Shown here piece by piece: positions 18,488-27,764 of a stretch of DNA of 64,000 nt (position 1 is its first letter; each line of letters starts with the position of its first letter). This DNA comes from Lujinxingia vulgaris (GTDB lineage: Bacteria > Myxococcota_A > Bradymonadia > Bradymonadales > Bradymonadaceae), in the NCBI RefSeq assembly GCF_007997005.1, contig NZ_VOSL01000015.1:1-64000 (forward strand). The letters are read 5' to 3'. The notes below the pieces were generated by a model, which did not search any database, was not told where the DNA came from, and worked only from the letters and a program-made list of their open reading frames with translations. Made by a program: the position numbers and the translations under genes.

Positions 18488-18660
18488 GTCTCACCCCGCC
18501 ATAGGCCCGCCCGGAGCACCCCTGGCCACGGGCCTACCCCCCGATTGCGCCTTGCTCGCCGGCGCTCCGCAGCGCTATGTTAGCAGCCTCGCAGGATCGC
18601 TCCGGCGCGCCCACGCGCAGCGGCGCGATCCGCACATGGCTTCGCACACGTGAGCTGCTC

Positions 18661-18954
18661 ATGAGCGCACAACTTCTGGAACCCGCCGCCGAGATCCCCG
18701 GCTTTCGCGTCGGTCACTGTCCCCAATGCCAGCGCGCCGTGCTGGCTGCACGCGACCTGGAGGGCGATGAGCTCGTCGAGGTCTGCATGCACTGCTCCTG
18801 CAACCTCACCTCCGGCGCCCCGCAGACACTGCGCTGGGTGGAGGCCGCGGACCTGGTGGAGCTGGGCTATTTCGTCGACGGCTTTGAACCCGAGGACTGC
18901 GACTCCCACGGGGGCTGCCGCGATGGCGCCTGCGGCGTGCGTCAGCCCGCCTGA
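18661..18954 (+). CDS. Small Cys-rich zinc-ribbon-like protein
   Basis: The 97-aa protein has a CPQC pair at 20-23 and a CMHC pair at 43-46, the pattern of a zinc ribbon, plus a second Cys cluster near the C-terminus (CDSHGGCRDGACG). It is probably a metal-binding or nucleic-acid-associated protein; no specific family is recognised. The frame is open upstream to 18577, but ATG 18661 starts the compact domain. Confidence 0.65.
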   Translation: MSAQLLEPAAEIPGFRVGHCPQCQRAVLAARDLEGDELVEVCMHCSCNLTSGAPQTLRWVEAADLVELGYFVDGFEPEDCDSHGGCRDGACGVRQPA

Positions 18955-19013
18955 GACAACTTCTAAGCGATTCTACGATCTGAGCTTTTGCTTTTCCCTT
19001 TGAGGAGGCGTTG

Positions 19014-20153
19014 ATGCAATACGAGGTGTTCATTCCGGCGGCCGAAGAAGATGGCTTCGATGTGACCATTCAGGTCGAGGCCAGCAACTGGACGCAGGCC
19101 CTCAAGACCGGCCTGGAGCGCCTCGGCGAAGGCATGGTTCGCAACGTGATGTGCGATATCAAGAGCGACAACTCCATTCACGTCACCGACGCCACCAGTC
19201 AGAGGGTCTTCATCATCCGCGAGGTCGAGGCTCAGGCCGACGCCGAGCCCGAGCCTCCCCAGGCGGCCACCGTCAAGATGGAGCCCCTGGCGCGCCCCGA
19301 GCCGGAACCCGAGCCCGAAGCGGAACCTCAGCCTGAGCCCGAACCCAAAGTCGAGGTCAAACCGGAGCCTGAGCCCAAAGTCGAGGTCAAACCGGAGCCT
19401 GAGCCCGAAGTCGAGCCGAAGCCCGAGCCCAAAGTCGAGCCCAAAGTCGAGCCGGAACCCGAGCCCGAACCGGAGCAGTGGCAGTCGGACGACGGCAAGA
19501 TGCGCATCAGCTCCTCAACCTTTGAGTCGCTTCAACGCGAAGACGTCGAGGAGAAGCCCCGGGTCATCAGCGAATCGCGCAACAAGACCGACGAGAGCCG
19601 CGCGGTGACCATCGGCCGCACCGACGAGAAGGTCGCCGCCAACCTCATCGAGGATGTGTTTCTGGAGATCCAGGCCATCCATGAGAACAACATGGCGCTT
19701 GAAGACGTCGTCAACTTCGTGATGGACATGGTCATGGAGAAGCTCAACGCCGAGAGCGGCTCCATCCTCTTTGCCGACGTCAACGGTCGCGAGCTCTACT
19801 TCGCCGCGGCCCGAGGTCCGAAGGCCGACGAGATCATGAGCTTCCGCGTGCCGATGGGCCAGGGCATCGTCGGGTTCTGCGCCCGCGAGGGCGTCAGCCT
19901 GGCGATCAGCGACGTGCATCAAGACCCGCGCTTCTACAAAAAGATCTCCGAGTCGCTGGGCTACGAGACCACCAGCCTGGCCTGCTCCCCGATTCAGTTT
20001 GAGGGCCGGGTCTACGGCGCCATCGAGGTGATCAACAAGAAGGGGGCCAGCTCCTTTGCCGGCCAGGAGATCAGCGCCATGGCCTACATCGGTCGCCAGC
20101 TCGCCGAGTTCATCCATGAGCTGATCATGGCCCGCGAGAAGATCGAAGGCTGA
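19014..20153 (+). CDS. GAF-domain sensor protein with Glu/Pro-rich linker
   Basis: Residues 1-70 form a small conserved-looking domain ([20 protein letters not shown]). Residues about 80-155 are an acidic Pro/Glu/Lys linker (repeated [10 protein letters not shown]). Residues 215-370 are a GAF domain, with [37 protein letters not shown] and [13 protein letters not shown] domains bind cyclic nucleotides or other small ligands; no output domain follows, so it may act by protein contact. The ATG at 19014 is 5 bp after GAGGAGG-like SD. A strong terminator follows. Confidence 0.85.
   Translation: MQYEVFIPAAEEDGFDVTIQVEASNWTQALKTGLERLGEGMVRNVMCDIKSDNSIHVTDATSQRVFIIREVEAQADAEPEPPQAATVKMEPLARPEPEPEPEAEPQPEPEPKVEVKPEPEPKVEVKPEPEPEVEPKPEPKVEPKVEPEPEPEPEQWQSDDGKMRISSSTFESLQREDVEEKPRVISESRNKTDESRAVTIGRTDEKVAANLIEDVFLEIQAIHENNMALEDVVNFVMDMVMEKLNAESGSILFADVNGRELYFAAARGPKADEIMSFRVPMGQGIVGFCAREGVSLAISDVHQDPRFYKKISESLGYETTSLACSPIQFEGRVYGAIEVINKKGASSFAGQEISAMAYIGRQLAEFIHELIMAREKIEG
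19349..19408 (+). repeat. In-frame 30-bp direct repeat in the Glu/Pro linker
   Basis: A unit beginning AAAGTCGAGGTCAAACC is repeated head to tail, adding [10 protein letters not shown] twice. It looks like slippage-prone linker DNA. Confidence 0.6.
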
Positions 20154-20177
20154 GCCGTCTCAAGTTCTCGCAACGCT

Positions 20178-20222
20178 CAAAAAAAGCCGCCGCTCCCCTG
20201 AGGAGCGGCGGCTTTTTTTTAC
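20178..20222. terminator. Strong bidirectional terminator
   Basis: An 11-bp stem GCCGCCGCTCC/GGAGCGGCGGC with a 5-nt loop has an A run before it and eight T after it. It ends the GAF gene and the convergent membrane-protein gene. Confidence 0.9.
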
Positions 20223-20250
20223 ATCACGCGATCAGGACGGTGAGGCCCGA

Positions 20251-20586
20251 TCAGACACCGGCAAAGGCCATGTTAAACCCGATCCAGGAGAGCACCAGCG
20301 CGATGCCCCACTGCAAGAAGACCTGCACCACGCCCACGCCCATACTCTTGAAAAAGCTCGTGTTGTAGGCACTCATCACCACCAGAAGCCAGATGAGGGG
20401 TTTGAGCACCCAGCCCAGAATCGGCACAAGCCCCACAAAGAAGAGCAGCACGTTCAAAAAGAGCGAGATGCCGATCGCCTTGGAGAGCGCGTTGGAGGTG
20501 TTGCCGTGGCCCACCATCGAGAGCGCCGCTTTGAGCGCGACGGCCTGCACGATGAAACTTACGAAAAAATATAAGATGGCTGACAT
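20251..20586 (-). CDS. Small integral membrane protein
   Basis: The 111-aa protein is almost entirely hydrophobic with about four TM helices (ILYFFVSFIVQAVALKAAL, GISLFLNVLLFFVGLVPILG, LKPLIWLLVVMSAY and the C-terminal LQWGIALVLSWIGF). No family is recognised. The start was set at 20586, six bases after GAGG, rather than the adjacent ATG at 20589. Confidence 0.75.
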   Translation of the reverse strand: MSAILYFFVSFIVQAVALKAALSMVGHGNTSNALSKAIGISLFLNVLLFFVGLVPILGWVLKPLIWLLVVMSAYNTSFFKSMGVGVVQVFLQWGIALVLSWIGFNMAFAGV

Positions 20587-20804
20587 CATGATCCTCGCGA
20601 CATGTTGGGCGCCCTCCGGTGGTGTGTTCGCACCTGGAGGAGCGCGCAGCTAACCTGACCCGCCAGGGCGGGCTTCCCCTACCACCGCAAACATACGCGC
20701 CGAGGCGTTTTCTTCCAACAACCCGCGCCGGCGTCGACAGCGTCGGGGCCTTCGCGCTAAAACGTGGGGGATGGGCCGGTCAGGCCCGGCGACTTTTGAC
20801 CTGG

Positions 20805-22709
20805 ATGATGAGCCGCGCTATGGCCCACGACTTTTATGATGATGCGCAGGCGCGCACCCGCGCCTGGCCCTCGCTCTTCGGTCTGCTGGAGACCCGCGCA
20901 CAGCGCTCGCCAGCCCGCGGCATCTACATGCGCGATGAGCGCGGCGCCCAGGAGTTTCGGACCTACTCCCAACTTCTGGCCGGCGCGCGCCGCGTGGCCC
21001 ACGCCCTCAAAGAGCGGGGCGTCGCCCCGACAGAGCGCGTGCTGGTGGCGCAGCCCACCTGTTTTGATGCGTTGATGAGCTTTTTTGGCGTCTGCGCGCT
21101 CGGCGCGGTGCCCGTGCCGCTTCCCTGGCCGCGCGAGATCGACGCCTTCAAGGGGCTCACCAACCTGATGCGCTGGCGGCGAATCGCGCGTCGTTATGAT
21201 GCGCGCGTGCTGCTCTGCGCTGACCTCGGCGTGCGCGCCGAGTCCGGGTGGCCCGGCGTCTGGCCCCCGCACCCGCTGGAGCACGTGCTCGACCCTCAAC
21301 GCCTGCTCGCCGGCCAGCCCGCCCACGTGGACTTTGAGGCCTACCAGCCCGATCCCGATGAGGTGGCCTACATCCAGTCCACCTCCGGCACCACCGGTGC
21401 GCCCCGCGGGGTGATGCTCACCCACGCCGGCCTGCGCACCTCGCTGGAGGCCATCGGCCGGCGCATTGAGGCGTCGTCGAAGGATGTGCAGGTCTCCTGG
21501 CTTCCGCTCGACAACATCATGGGTCTTGTGGGCGCGGTGTTCTTTGCGATGCACTGGGATATTCGCCTGGTGCTGATGCCCCCGGAGCGTTTTCTGGACC
21601 AGCCCGAGGACTGGTTCTGGGCCATCCATGATCATCGCGCCACGCTGAGCCTGGCGCCGAACTTCGCCTACAACTACTGCGTGCGCCGTTGCCAGAGCTC
21701 GGCGCTGGAGGGGCTGGACCTCTCCACCTGGCGCATCGCGATGAACGGCTCCGAGCCGGTGCGAGCCCAGCATATGCACCGCTTCCGTGAGCGTTTTAAG
21801 GCGTTTGGCCTGCAGAACTGGGCGCAGATGCCCGTCTACGGCATGAGTGAGGCCACGCTGGGGATCGCGTTTCACCCGGCCGGGCAGGCCCCGCGCATCG
21901 ACGGCATCAACCGTCGCACTCTGGAGTGGGAGCGTCGCGCTGAGCCTCTGCCCGAGGCCGGCGCGCCCTCACCTTACGAGCGGATGCACGTCGTCTCGGT
22001 CGGTCGCCCCCTCGATCCGGTGGAGCTCTGCGTGATCGATACGCAGGGCAACGAGCTCCCCGAGCGATGCCTTGGCGAGGTCGCCATCAAGGGACCCACG
22101 GTGATGGCGGGCTACGTGGAGGCGACCCAACGCGACGCCTCCGAAGTTCAACCCACACGCCATCATGAGGGCTGGTTGCTCACAGGTGATCTGGGTTATC
22201 TGGCCGATGGGGATCTCTTCTTTGTGAGTCGCCGCTCCGACTGCATTGAAGCGGCGCAGGGTGAACGCCTGATCTTCCCCGAAGAGGTCGAGCTCTTTGT
22301 CGACTCGGTCGATGGAGTGCGCTCTGGCAGCACGGCGATCTTCGCTGCGCCGGACCACGGCGAAGAAGACCGCGTGGTGGTGGCCTTTGAGGTTCAGACC
22401 GGCGCCGACGCCGAAGAGCTCGACCATCGCATCAACGCGCTGCTCGCCGCCCACCTCGATGTGCACCCGGTGCGGCTGATGCATCTGCCGCCGCGCTCGG
22501 TGCCCAAGACCGCCTCGGGCAAGGTGCGCCGCCAGCTCTGCGCCAGGCTCTACGCCGACAACCTCCTCGGCCGCCGGCGCTCCGGCTGGCCCGCCCCGGG
22601 CGCGCTGCGCGCAAGCCTCAGAGACCTCTCCGAAGCCCTCTCCGCCAGCGGGGAGTCCGCGTCGCTGCGTCTCAAAGCGCTCTTCGGCGGCGCGTCCAGC
22701 GAGGACTAG
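20805..22709 (+). CDS. Fatty acyl-AMP ligase (FAAL), AMP-binding superfamily
   Basis: The enzyme activates a fatty acid with ATP to the acyl-adenylate, usually for transfer to a carrier protein. Motifs include the P-loop STSGTTGAPRGVMLTH (near 195), the FAAL-type LAPNFAYNYCVRR (near 290), VYGMSEATLG, the hinge GWLLTGDLGYLADGDLFF and the C-terminal lysine motif PKTASGKVRR. In typical FAALs a His-Asp pair follows SWLPL; here it reads SWLPLDNIMGL. No PKS, NRPS or carrier protein is nearby, so the acceptor is unknown. The frame is open to 20619; ATGs at 20805, 20808 and 20820 are possible starts. Confidence 0.88.
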   Translation: MMSRAMAHDFYDDAQARTRAWPSLFGLLETRAQRSPARGIYMRDERGAQEFRTYSQLLAGARRVAHALKERGVAPTERVLVAQPTCFDALMSFFGVCALGAVPVPLPWPREIDAFKGLTNLMRWRRIARRYDARVLLCADLGVRAESGWPGVWPPHPLEHVLDPQRLLAGQPAHVDFEAYQPDPDEVAYIQSTSGTTGAPRGVMLTHAGLRTSLEAIGRRIEASSKDVQVSWLPLDNIMGLVGAVFFAMHWDIRLVLMPPERFLDQPEDWFWAIHDHRATLSLAPNFAYNYCVRRCQSSALEGLDLSTWRIAMNGSEPVRAQHMHRFRERFKAFGLQNWAQMPVYGMSEATLGIAFHPAGQAPRIDGINRRTLEWERRAEPLPEAGAPSPYERMHVVSVGRPLDPVELCVIDTQGNELPERCLGEVAIKGPTVMAGYVEATQRDASEVQPTRHHEGWLLTGDLGYLADGDLFFVSRRSDCIEAAQGERLIFPEEVELFVDSVDGVRSGSTAIFAAPDHGEEDRVVVAFEVQTGADAEELDHRINALLAAHLDVHPVRLMHLPPRSVPKTASGKVRRQLCARLYADNLLGRRRSGWPAPGALRASLRDLSEALSASGESASLRLKALFGGASSED

Positions 22710-22769
22710 CGCGCGCCGCGTCACGATGTTCCCGGCGCAAACATCCAGGGGAGGGCGAGACGCCTCCGC

Positions 22770-23033
22770 TCACCCTCCTGCGCCAACTCGCGTGCAGACC
22801 AGCCCCTCCTCCACCCGGCGCAGGGCGCAGCGCTGTCCCACCCGGCAATCCGAGTTGTCCGCGCACGCCCGCTGGCAGCCCGAAGGCTCACACACATTCC
22901 CCGCCTCGCATTCGTAGTCGCTGCGGCACAGGGGCGTCTCTTCGTCCTCGGGACCACATCCCGCGATGAGAAGCAGCGTCAGGGCGGCCACAGCAGCCAT
23001 CGCATGATGGCGAGTGATGAGAGGTCGTTTCAT
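22770..23033 (-). CDS. Small Cys-rich lipoprotein
   Basis: The signal peptide ends in the lipobox LIAGC. The mature 65 residues carry ten cysteines in the pattern CRSDYECEAGNVCEPSGC and CADNSDCRVGQRC, the same C-x-DxxC-xx-GxxC unit as the neighbouring larger lipoproteins. It is therefore a mini-version of them, probably disulfide-bonded on the cell surface. A terminator for the upstream gene lies directly before its start, so it needs read-through or its own promoter. Confidence 0.75.
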   Translation of the reverse strand: MKRPLITRHHAMAAVAALTLLLIAGCGPEDEETPLCRSDYECEAGNVCEPSGCQRACADNSDCRVGQRCALRRVEEGLVCTRVGAGG

Positions 23034-23046
23034 CGCACAGGCTCCA

Positions 23047-23086
23047 CATAAAAAACGGGCCGCCATCGTCGTCGATGGCGGCCCGT
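23047..23086 (-). terminator. Terminator between two lipoprotein genes
   Basis: A perfect 14-bp stem (23055-23068 with 23073-23086) and 4-nt loop is followed, leftward, by a T run. It ends the 23131 gene and lies 14 bp before the start codon of the next lipoprotein. Confidence 0.85.
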
Positions 23087-23130
23087 CCTCTTACCTCACG
23101 CGTCGAGGCGTCACATCAAAACGATGCGAT

Positions 23131-24072
23131 TTACTCGGCCACTTCCGGAAGCACGACGTCGGTGCCCAGCACGCCGGTCATCGCTTCGGCGTTGAGCGGA
23201 ACTTCATCGCAGTTGTCCGGGGTGGAGACGTTGCTGCCAGCGTCGGTGCAGATGTAGACGTCGTAGTAGTCCGCTTCGGTCTGCGCGGTGTCATTGCAGG
23301 CCGGACCGAACTCACCGACGGTGATGGTGTGGCTCTCGTCGAGGAGGATCAGGTCGCCGTTCTCGTCTTCGAACTGCACGTAGAGCGAGCCGCCGCAACC
23401 CAGGGCCACCACGGTCTGGTCGGTGAAGTTGGTGGTGATGTCGTTGCCATTATCGCCACGCACAAACGCCTCATCGGCCGGGCACTGGTCCACCAGGTTG
23501 GGAGCAGCGCCGTCGATGACGTCGAAGGTGTTGATGAAGTCGGAGCCTGCGGCGATGTCATCACCCACGGCGGTACCGTAGGCGATCACGGCGCCGGTGG
23601 AGTCCTGAAGCTGCACGTACATGACCTTGGCGCCGGCGGTGCCGTAGCCATAGGTGGTGTCGTCGCAGCGGTCCGGGGCTTCCACGTCGGTCACATCGTT
23701 GATGCGCACGGTGTAGTACTCGGGGGTCTCCTGGCCGGGCTCCACGCAGTCACCGGTGAACTCATCACAGATCAGATCGTCGGCGCAGCCAGCGAAGTCG
23801 GCGTCGCGGCAGTCATCACCGGGCTCTTCAGCCGCGCGGCAGACCATGCCTTCGGCGCCACCGGGGCGAGCGACGCACTCGTCGGTGCCGGAGCAGTCTT
23901 CGTTGGTTTCGCAGGTGTCGACGCAAACCGTCAAATCGCAGACCTGACCGCCGGTGCAATCGTCGTCGAAGGTGCAAGACTCTTCCGAGTCGATCTCACC
24001 ACATGCCGCCAGCAGACCCAGGCCGCCGACCGCCACAAAAAACAATCCCGCTACATTACGCTTGATGTCCAT
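23131..24072 (-). CDS. Surface lipoprotein with Cys-rich N-terminal modules
   Basis: The lipobox is LLAACG. The mature N-terminus carries two CxFDDDCxxGQVCD-type modules (CTFDDDCTGGQVCD and CETNEDCSGTDECV). The remaining 200 residues are beta-rich and acidic, with scattered Cys pairs, and contain no enzyme motif. It is probably outer-membrane-anchored. The start at 24072 has AAGGAAG five bases upstream; the GTG at 24078 overlaps that SD and is unlikely. The 216-bp gap upstream contains only a possible -10 (TATAAC on the minus strand near 24270). Confidence 0.75.
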   Translation of the reverse strand: MDIKRNVAGLFFVAVGGLGLLAACGEIDSEESCTFDDDCTGGQVCDLTVCVDTCETNEDCSGTDECVARPGGAEGMVCRAAEEPGDDCRDADFAGCADDLICDEFTGDCVEPGQETPEYYTVRINDVTDVEAPDRCDDTTYGYGTAGAKVMYVQLQDSTGAVIAYGTAVGDDIAAGSDFINTFDVIDGAAPNLVDQCPADEAFVRGDNGNDITTNFTDQTVVALGCGGSLYVQFEDENGDLILLDESHTITVGEFGPACNDTAQTEADYYDVYICTDAGSNVSTPDNCDEVPLNAEAMTGVLGTDVVLPEVAE

Positions 24073-24288
24073 AATCACTTCCTTTTCATGGGGTTTGAGT
24101 CGAAGACCTCTTCTCCGAGAGACCCGATGGTCTCACGCCAAGATGTCTTGCAACCTTCTTGCCAATTCACACCAGCACTTCAAAAAAGACACATGCGCGA
24201 GCTGCCTGGCGCAAGCGGCTTCGCTTCAACCTACCCGCCACCTGGCTCCGTCGCTGCTGCTAACGGTGCGCGTTATATACGATGAGAC

Positions 24289-25305
24289 TCACAGAGTCAC
24301 CACAAATTCAGTGAAGCCCTGTTGCGCCTCAACCGCCGGCGCGCCGCAATCGCGATCGATGTCGAGCCGCCCGGGCTCGCCCGAGCAGAGGGTGGCGCGG
24401 TAGGCACCGGCCGGAAGATCCGAGGGCTGCTCTAGCTCATGGCCCAGCGGGCAGATCGGGCTCTCGGCAAAGATCTCCACGCTCCAATCGGCGCGCGGCG
24501 AGATGCGATCGCCGTAGCCGTCGACAAACTCCACCAGCATCCAGCCGCCCGGGCCGCCCAGCGAGCTGTAGCGCGCCTGAGCGGCCTCCTTGATGCACAT
24601 CTCGCTCTCGTCCAGCGCCACCGGGGCCGGCTGGAGGTAGGGCTCGGCCTGGGAGTCCTGCGGGGTGTCCACGCGTACAATGCGCCCGTAGGCCTCGGCG
24701 CTGCCCGAGGGGCTGCGCGCGATCACCGCGCCGATGCGGACCGGCGCAACGTCGGGGGCGACCGGGTCCAGGCCCGTATCTTCGCCGCCGGTATCAAAGC
24801 CCGCGTCGTCGCCCGTGCCCGCGTCGTCGCCTGGTTCGGACGCCGCTGCGCTCTGCTCAATGAGCAGGGCGATCGAAAGGTCGGGGTCGTGGCTCGCGTC
24901 TTCCGTGATAGAGGCGTCCTCACCGATGGAGGTGTCTTCGCTGACGCCTGCATCGCTGTCGTCGACGCGGTAGGCGCAGCGCCCGTCGAGTCCGCAGAAA
25001 ACCTGTGTGCTGTTGAGCTCCTCGCGGCATTGTTCATCGCTGGAGCACTGCACGTCGGAGGGCACCCGATCATCGATGAGGCAGGCGTCGACGGGTTCAA
25101 CCTCACCGCTGCGCTGGTAGCTCAGGCAGCGGCGGCCCTCGGCGCATGCGTCGTCATCGGTGCAGGCGTCCACGCATTGAAGATCGATGCAGTACTGCGT
25201 CGACTGGCAGTCGGCGTCGTAGCGGCAGAGGTTTTCGACAAAGTCGCTGCATCCCCCCGAGATGAGCACGATGCCTGTCAGAAAAAGTTTGAGCAGCACC
25301 TTCAT
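24289..25305 (-). CDS. Surface lipoprotein, Cys-rich with Asp/Gly-rich linker
   Basis: The signal peptide ends in the lipobox LISGGC. The Cys-rich section repeats the module seen in its neighbours (CRYDADCQSTQYCIDLQCV, CTDDDACAEGRRC, CSSDEQC). An acidic linker (DAGTGDDAGFDTGGEDTG) leads to a C-terminal beta domain with more Cys. The open frame runs upstream to 25623, but the signal peptide fixes the start at 25305. It is divergent from bamD. Confidence 0.75.
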   Translation of the reverse strand: MKVLLKLFLTGIVLISGGCSDFVENLCRYDADCQSTQYCIDLQCVDACTDDDACAEGRRCLSYQRSGEVEPVDACLIDDRVPSDVQCSSDEQCREELNSTQVFCGLDGRCAYRVDDSDAGVSEDTSIGEDASITEDASHDPDLSIALLIEQSAAASEPGDDAGTGDDAGFDTGGEDTGLDPVAPDVAPVRIGAVIARSPSGSAEAYGRIVRVDTPQDSQAEPYLQPAPVALDESEMCIKEAAQARYSSLGGPGGWMLVEFVDGYGDRISPRADWSVEIFAESPICPLGHELEQPSDLPAGAYRATLCSGEPGRLDIDRDCGAPAVEAQQGFTEFVVTL

Positions 25306-25339
25306 ACGTATCCTGCCGGGGAACAGATGGAGTAGAGTT

Positions 25340-25381
25340 GCACCGGCGATGGGTAAAGTCTCTGGCATGGTGCGCCGGTGC
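25340..25381. promoter_or_regulatory. Perfect 9-bp inverted repeat in the lipoprotein/bamD divergent region
   Basis: GCACCGGCG at 25340-25348 and CGCCGGTGC at 25373-25381 are exact inverted copies with centres about three helical turns apart. The position between two divergent genes suggests a regulator site; this is an inference. Confidence 0.35.
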
Positions 25382-25555
25382 GCCGCACGTGTGTGCCATA
25401 TATGCAGATCGCAGGCCAGAAGATCAAAGGGTTCACGCCCGGTGCGCTTGAGTTTACGATCGGTGGGCAAGCCGCTATGGTCCGCCGACGACCTGGTGCG
25501 GCAGTGGTGCGGCCCGGGCGTCGTAGGATCACCAAACATGATTGGAGCACCCCCC

Positions 25556-26410
25556 ATGTTGCGCCGCATCTTGTCTCGACCGTCCCTGATCGCTCGCCTC
25601 CTGGCGTTGGGATTGCTCGCCACGGCTCCCGTCGGTTGCGCGAGCGCGCCTGAGCAGCAGGACCTCTCGTATAGCGACCAGGCCGAGGCCTACTTTCAGG
25701 CCGGGGAGCAGCGCTTTGAGCGCCGCGACTACCTCGAAGCGATGCGCCTTTATAATACCGTGCGCAACCAGTTTCCTTACAGCCGCTGGGCGGCGCTGGC
25801 GCATCTTCGCATCGCCGACGCGTATTTTGAGCAGGACCAGAACGCCTCGGCGGTCGAGCAGTACCGGGCCTTCATTCAGCTCTATCCCCGCCATGAAAAG
25901 GTGGAGTATGCCCACTGGCGTATCGCGCTCTCCTTTTATGAGCAGATGCCTTCGGACTTCTTTGTGCTTCCCCCGGCTTACGAGCGCGACTTAAGCTCGA
26001 CGCGCGACGCGGTGCGCGAGATGCGCATCTTTTTGCAGCGCTACGAAAACTCTGAATACGCCGCCGAGGCCCGAAGGCTGATGCGCGAGGCTCAGCGCCG
26101 GTTGGCCGATCACGAGTTCTACGTGGCGACGTATTACCTGGAGCGCGAAAACCCCCGTGCTGCCGCGCAGCGGCTGACCCACCTCTTGCGTAACTTCGCC
26201 GGGCTGGGGCTCGATCCGGAGGCGCTCTTTTTGCTGGGCAAAGCCTACCTTCAGCTCGATGAGCCGGGCCGCGCGCTCACCGCCTGGACCGATCTTATTG
26301 AGGTTCACCCGCAGCACCCGCGCGCCGCTCAGGCCAGGAAGTTGCTCGAGCAGCGCGGACTTCATCAGGTCGAAGATGTCGAAAACGCCGCAGAAGAGCA
26401 GGGCGGCTGA
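25556..26410 (+). CDS. bamD: Outer-membrane assembly lipoprotein BamD
   Basis: The signal peptide ends in the lipobox PVGCAS. Five TPR-like units follow, with the BamD hallmarks QAEAYFQAGEQRFERRDY, ARLMREAQRRLADHEFYVA (here AEARRLM...) and VATYYLERENPRAAAQRL. BamD works with BamA to insert beta-barrels in the outer membrane; many barrels occur in this window. The 284-aa length is near family size. The ATG at 25556 has GGAG eight bases upstream; 25538 is an alternative start. A strong terminator follows at 26451. Confidence 0.92.
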   Translation: MLRRILSRPSLIARLLALGLLATAPVGCASAPEQQDLSYSDQAEAYFQAGEQRFERRDYLEAMRLYNTVRNQFPYSRWAALAHLRIADAYFEQDQNASAVEQYRAFIQLYPRHEKVEYAHWRIALSFYEQMPSDFFVLPPAYERDLSSTRDAVREMRIFLQRYENSEYAAEARRLMREAQRRLADHEFYVATYYLERENPRAAAQRLTHLLRNFAGLGLDPEALFLLGKAYLQLDEPGRALTAWTDLIEVHPQHPRAAQARKLLEQRGLHQVEDVENAAEEQGG

Positions 26411-26450
26411 GAGGCGAAGATCGCGCCAAGCCGCATCGCACGTCTTTAGA

Positions 26451-26485
26451 CCCCCAACGCCCGCCGGGCGTTGGGGGTTTTTGTT
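26451..26485 (+). terminator. Terminator of bamD
   Basis: The stem CCCCCAACGCCC with its reverse copy (26451-26477) is followed by TTTTTGTT. Confidence 0.88.
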
Positions 26486-26561
26486 GGGATAAAGGAAGGC
26501 AACGTAGTGAAGGCCGGGCTCCGGCACGCGCTCTGCGACGCATGAAGAAGGACGACGCTTT

Positions 26562-26599
26562 TGTAAAACGCAACAAGCCCGCCATCTCTGGCGGGCTTG
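26562..26599 (-). terminator. Terminator of rplM-rpsI
   Basis: A perfect 11-bp stem CAAGCCCGCCA/TGGCGGGCTTG with a TCTC loop lies 30 bp after rpsI. The leftward tail has a TTGCGTTTT stretch. Confidence 0.75.
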
Positions 26600-26629
26600 C
26601 TGGTTGAAGCTGGCTGAAGTTCTCGAATC

Positions 26630-27025
26630 TTAACGCTTGGAGAACTGGAAGCGCGCGCGGGCGCCCTTCTGACCATACTTCTTACGCTCTTTGACGCGGG
26701 CGTCGCGGGTGAGGAAGCCACCGCGCTTGAGGGGCTCGCGCATGCCGCCGTCGACCAGCAGCAGGGCGCGGGCGACGCCGAGCTTGATCGCTTCGGCCTG
26801 ACCGCTCTTGCCGCCGCCCTGGACGGTGCAGAAGAGGTCAAACTTGCCCAGGGTCTCGGTGAGTTCCAGGGGCTGACGAAGGACCATCATCAGGGTGTCG
26901 CGAGCAAAGTACTCGTCGGCGTCCTGACCGTTGACCGTGACTTTACCGGCGCCGGGGCGCAAAAAGACGCGTGCGCTGGCTTTTTTGCGACGACCGATCG
27001 CGTGATACTGTTCCGCTTGTGCCAT
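26630..27025 (-). CDS. rpsI: 30S ribosomal protein S9
   Basis: The 131-aa protein is full length. It begins with [14 protein letters not shown] and ends with the conserved [17 protein letters not shown] tail, whose terminal Lys-Arg reaches the ribosomal P site. It follows rplM by 49 bp in the classic rplM-rpsI operon. Confidence 0.98.
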   Translation of the reverse strand: MAQAEQYHAIGRRKKASARVFLRPGAGKVTVNGQDADEYFARDTLMMVLRQPLELTETLGKFDLFCTVQGGGKSGQAEAIKLGVARALLLVDGGMREPLKRGGFLTRDARVKERKKYGQKGARARFQFSKR

Positions 27026-27074
27026 GAGATTCTCTCTCTTTTATGCGTCCACATCCGGGACGCTCACTTTACAA

Positions 27075-27503
27075 TTAAAGTTCGAGCGCCTGGGGCTGCT
27101 GAGCTTGATGCGGGTGCTCGGCGCCGGCGTAGACTTTCAACTTCTTGATCATCTCGCGGCCAAGCTTCGTCTTGGGCAGCATGCCCTGGACCGCGTAGGT
27201 GATGACGTTTTGCGGCTTCTTGTCCAGAAGCTCGCCGGCGGTGATCGACTTAAGACCGCCCGGGTAACCCGAGTGACGGTTGTAGACCTTGTCGGTGAGC
27301 TTCTTACCGGTGAAGGCGATCTTGTCGGCGTTGACGCAGATCACGAAATCACCGCAATCGACATGCGGGGTGTAGGTGGGCTTGTGCTTGCCGCGCAAGA
27401 TCGTGGCGATCTTGGCCGCCGCCCGACCCACCGTCTCCCCTTCCAGGTCGACGACAAACCACTGACGGTTAACTTCCGATTCTTTGGCGCTGAAGGTTTT
27501 CAT
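27075..27503 (-). CDS. rplM: 50S ribosomal protein L13
   Basis: At 142 aa it matches the E. coli length. Motifs: [37 protein letters not shown], and the SGYPGGLK and [12 protein letters not shown] segments. The start was moved to 27503 (MKTFSAKES), the conserved L13 start, and away from an ATG at 27518. In E. coli L13 autoregulates its own operon; a leader of about 147 nt is present here. Confidence 0.98.
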   Translation of the reverse strand: MKTFSAKESEVNRQWFVVDLEGETVGRAAAKIATILRGKHKPTYTPHVDCGDFVICVNADKIAFTGKKLTDKVYNRHSGYPGGLKSITAGELLDKKPQNVITYAVQGMLPKTKLGREMIKKLKVYAGAEHPHQAQQPQALEL

Positions 27504-27656
27504 CTCGCTTCCATCCACTTGTCCGGCGTGATGCCAGGAGCCTGTTTATCTCTTCTCGTTTTACGAAAAAACGACGGAAATTCGGTAACGCAACGGGATC
27601 GCGCCGGGCGCGACGGTAGGGAGCGCCGCGTTGGCGGGGCTCCTGAAAGGGGGCTT

Positions 27657-27685
27657 GATATAGCGCCGGCCCCACAGGGTGTCAA
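27657..27685 (-). promoter_or_regulatory. Promoter of rplM-rpsI
   Basis: A perfect TTGACA (plus 27680-27685) is followed by exactly 17 bp and TATATC (plus 27657-27662) on the minus strand. The start near 27650 gives a leader of about 147 nt. In it CAGGAGCC near the 5' end can pair with GGCTCCTG close to the start codon. The rest of the 27504-27888 gap holds only the operator-like repeats at 27765-27814. Confidence 0.7.
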
Positions 27686-27764
27686 ATCGAATGTTGGGAG
27701 GAGGCCTGCGCCGCCTCTATTTACAGGCTCGTGCTGGCAACGCGCGCTCTTTGTCTTTAAAATA

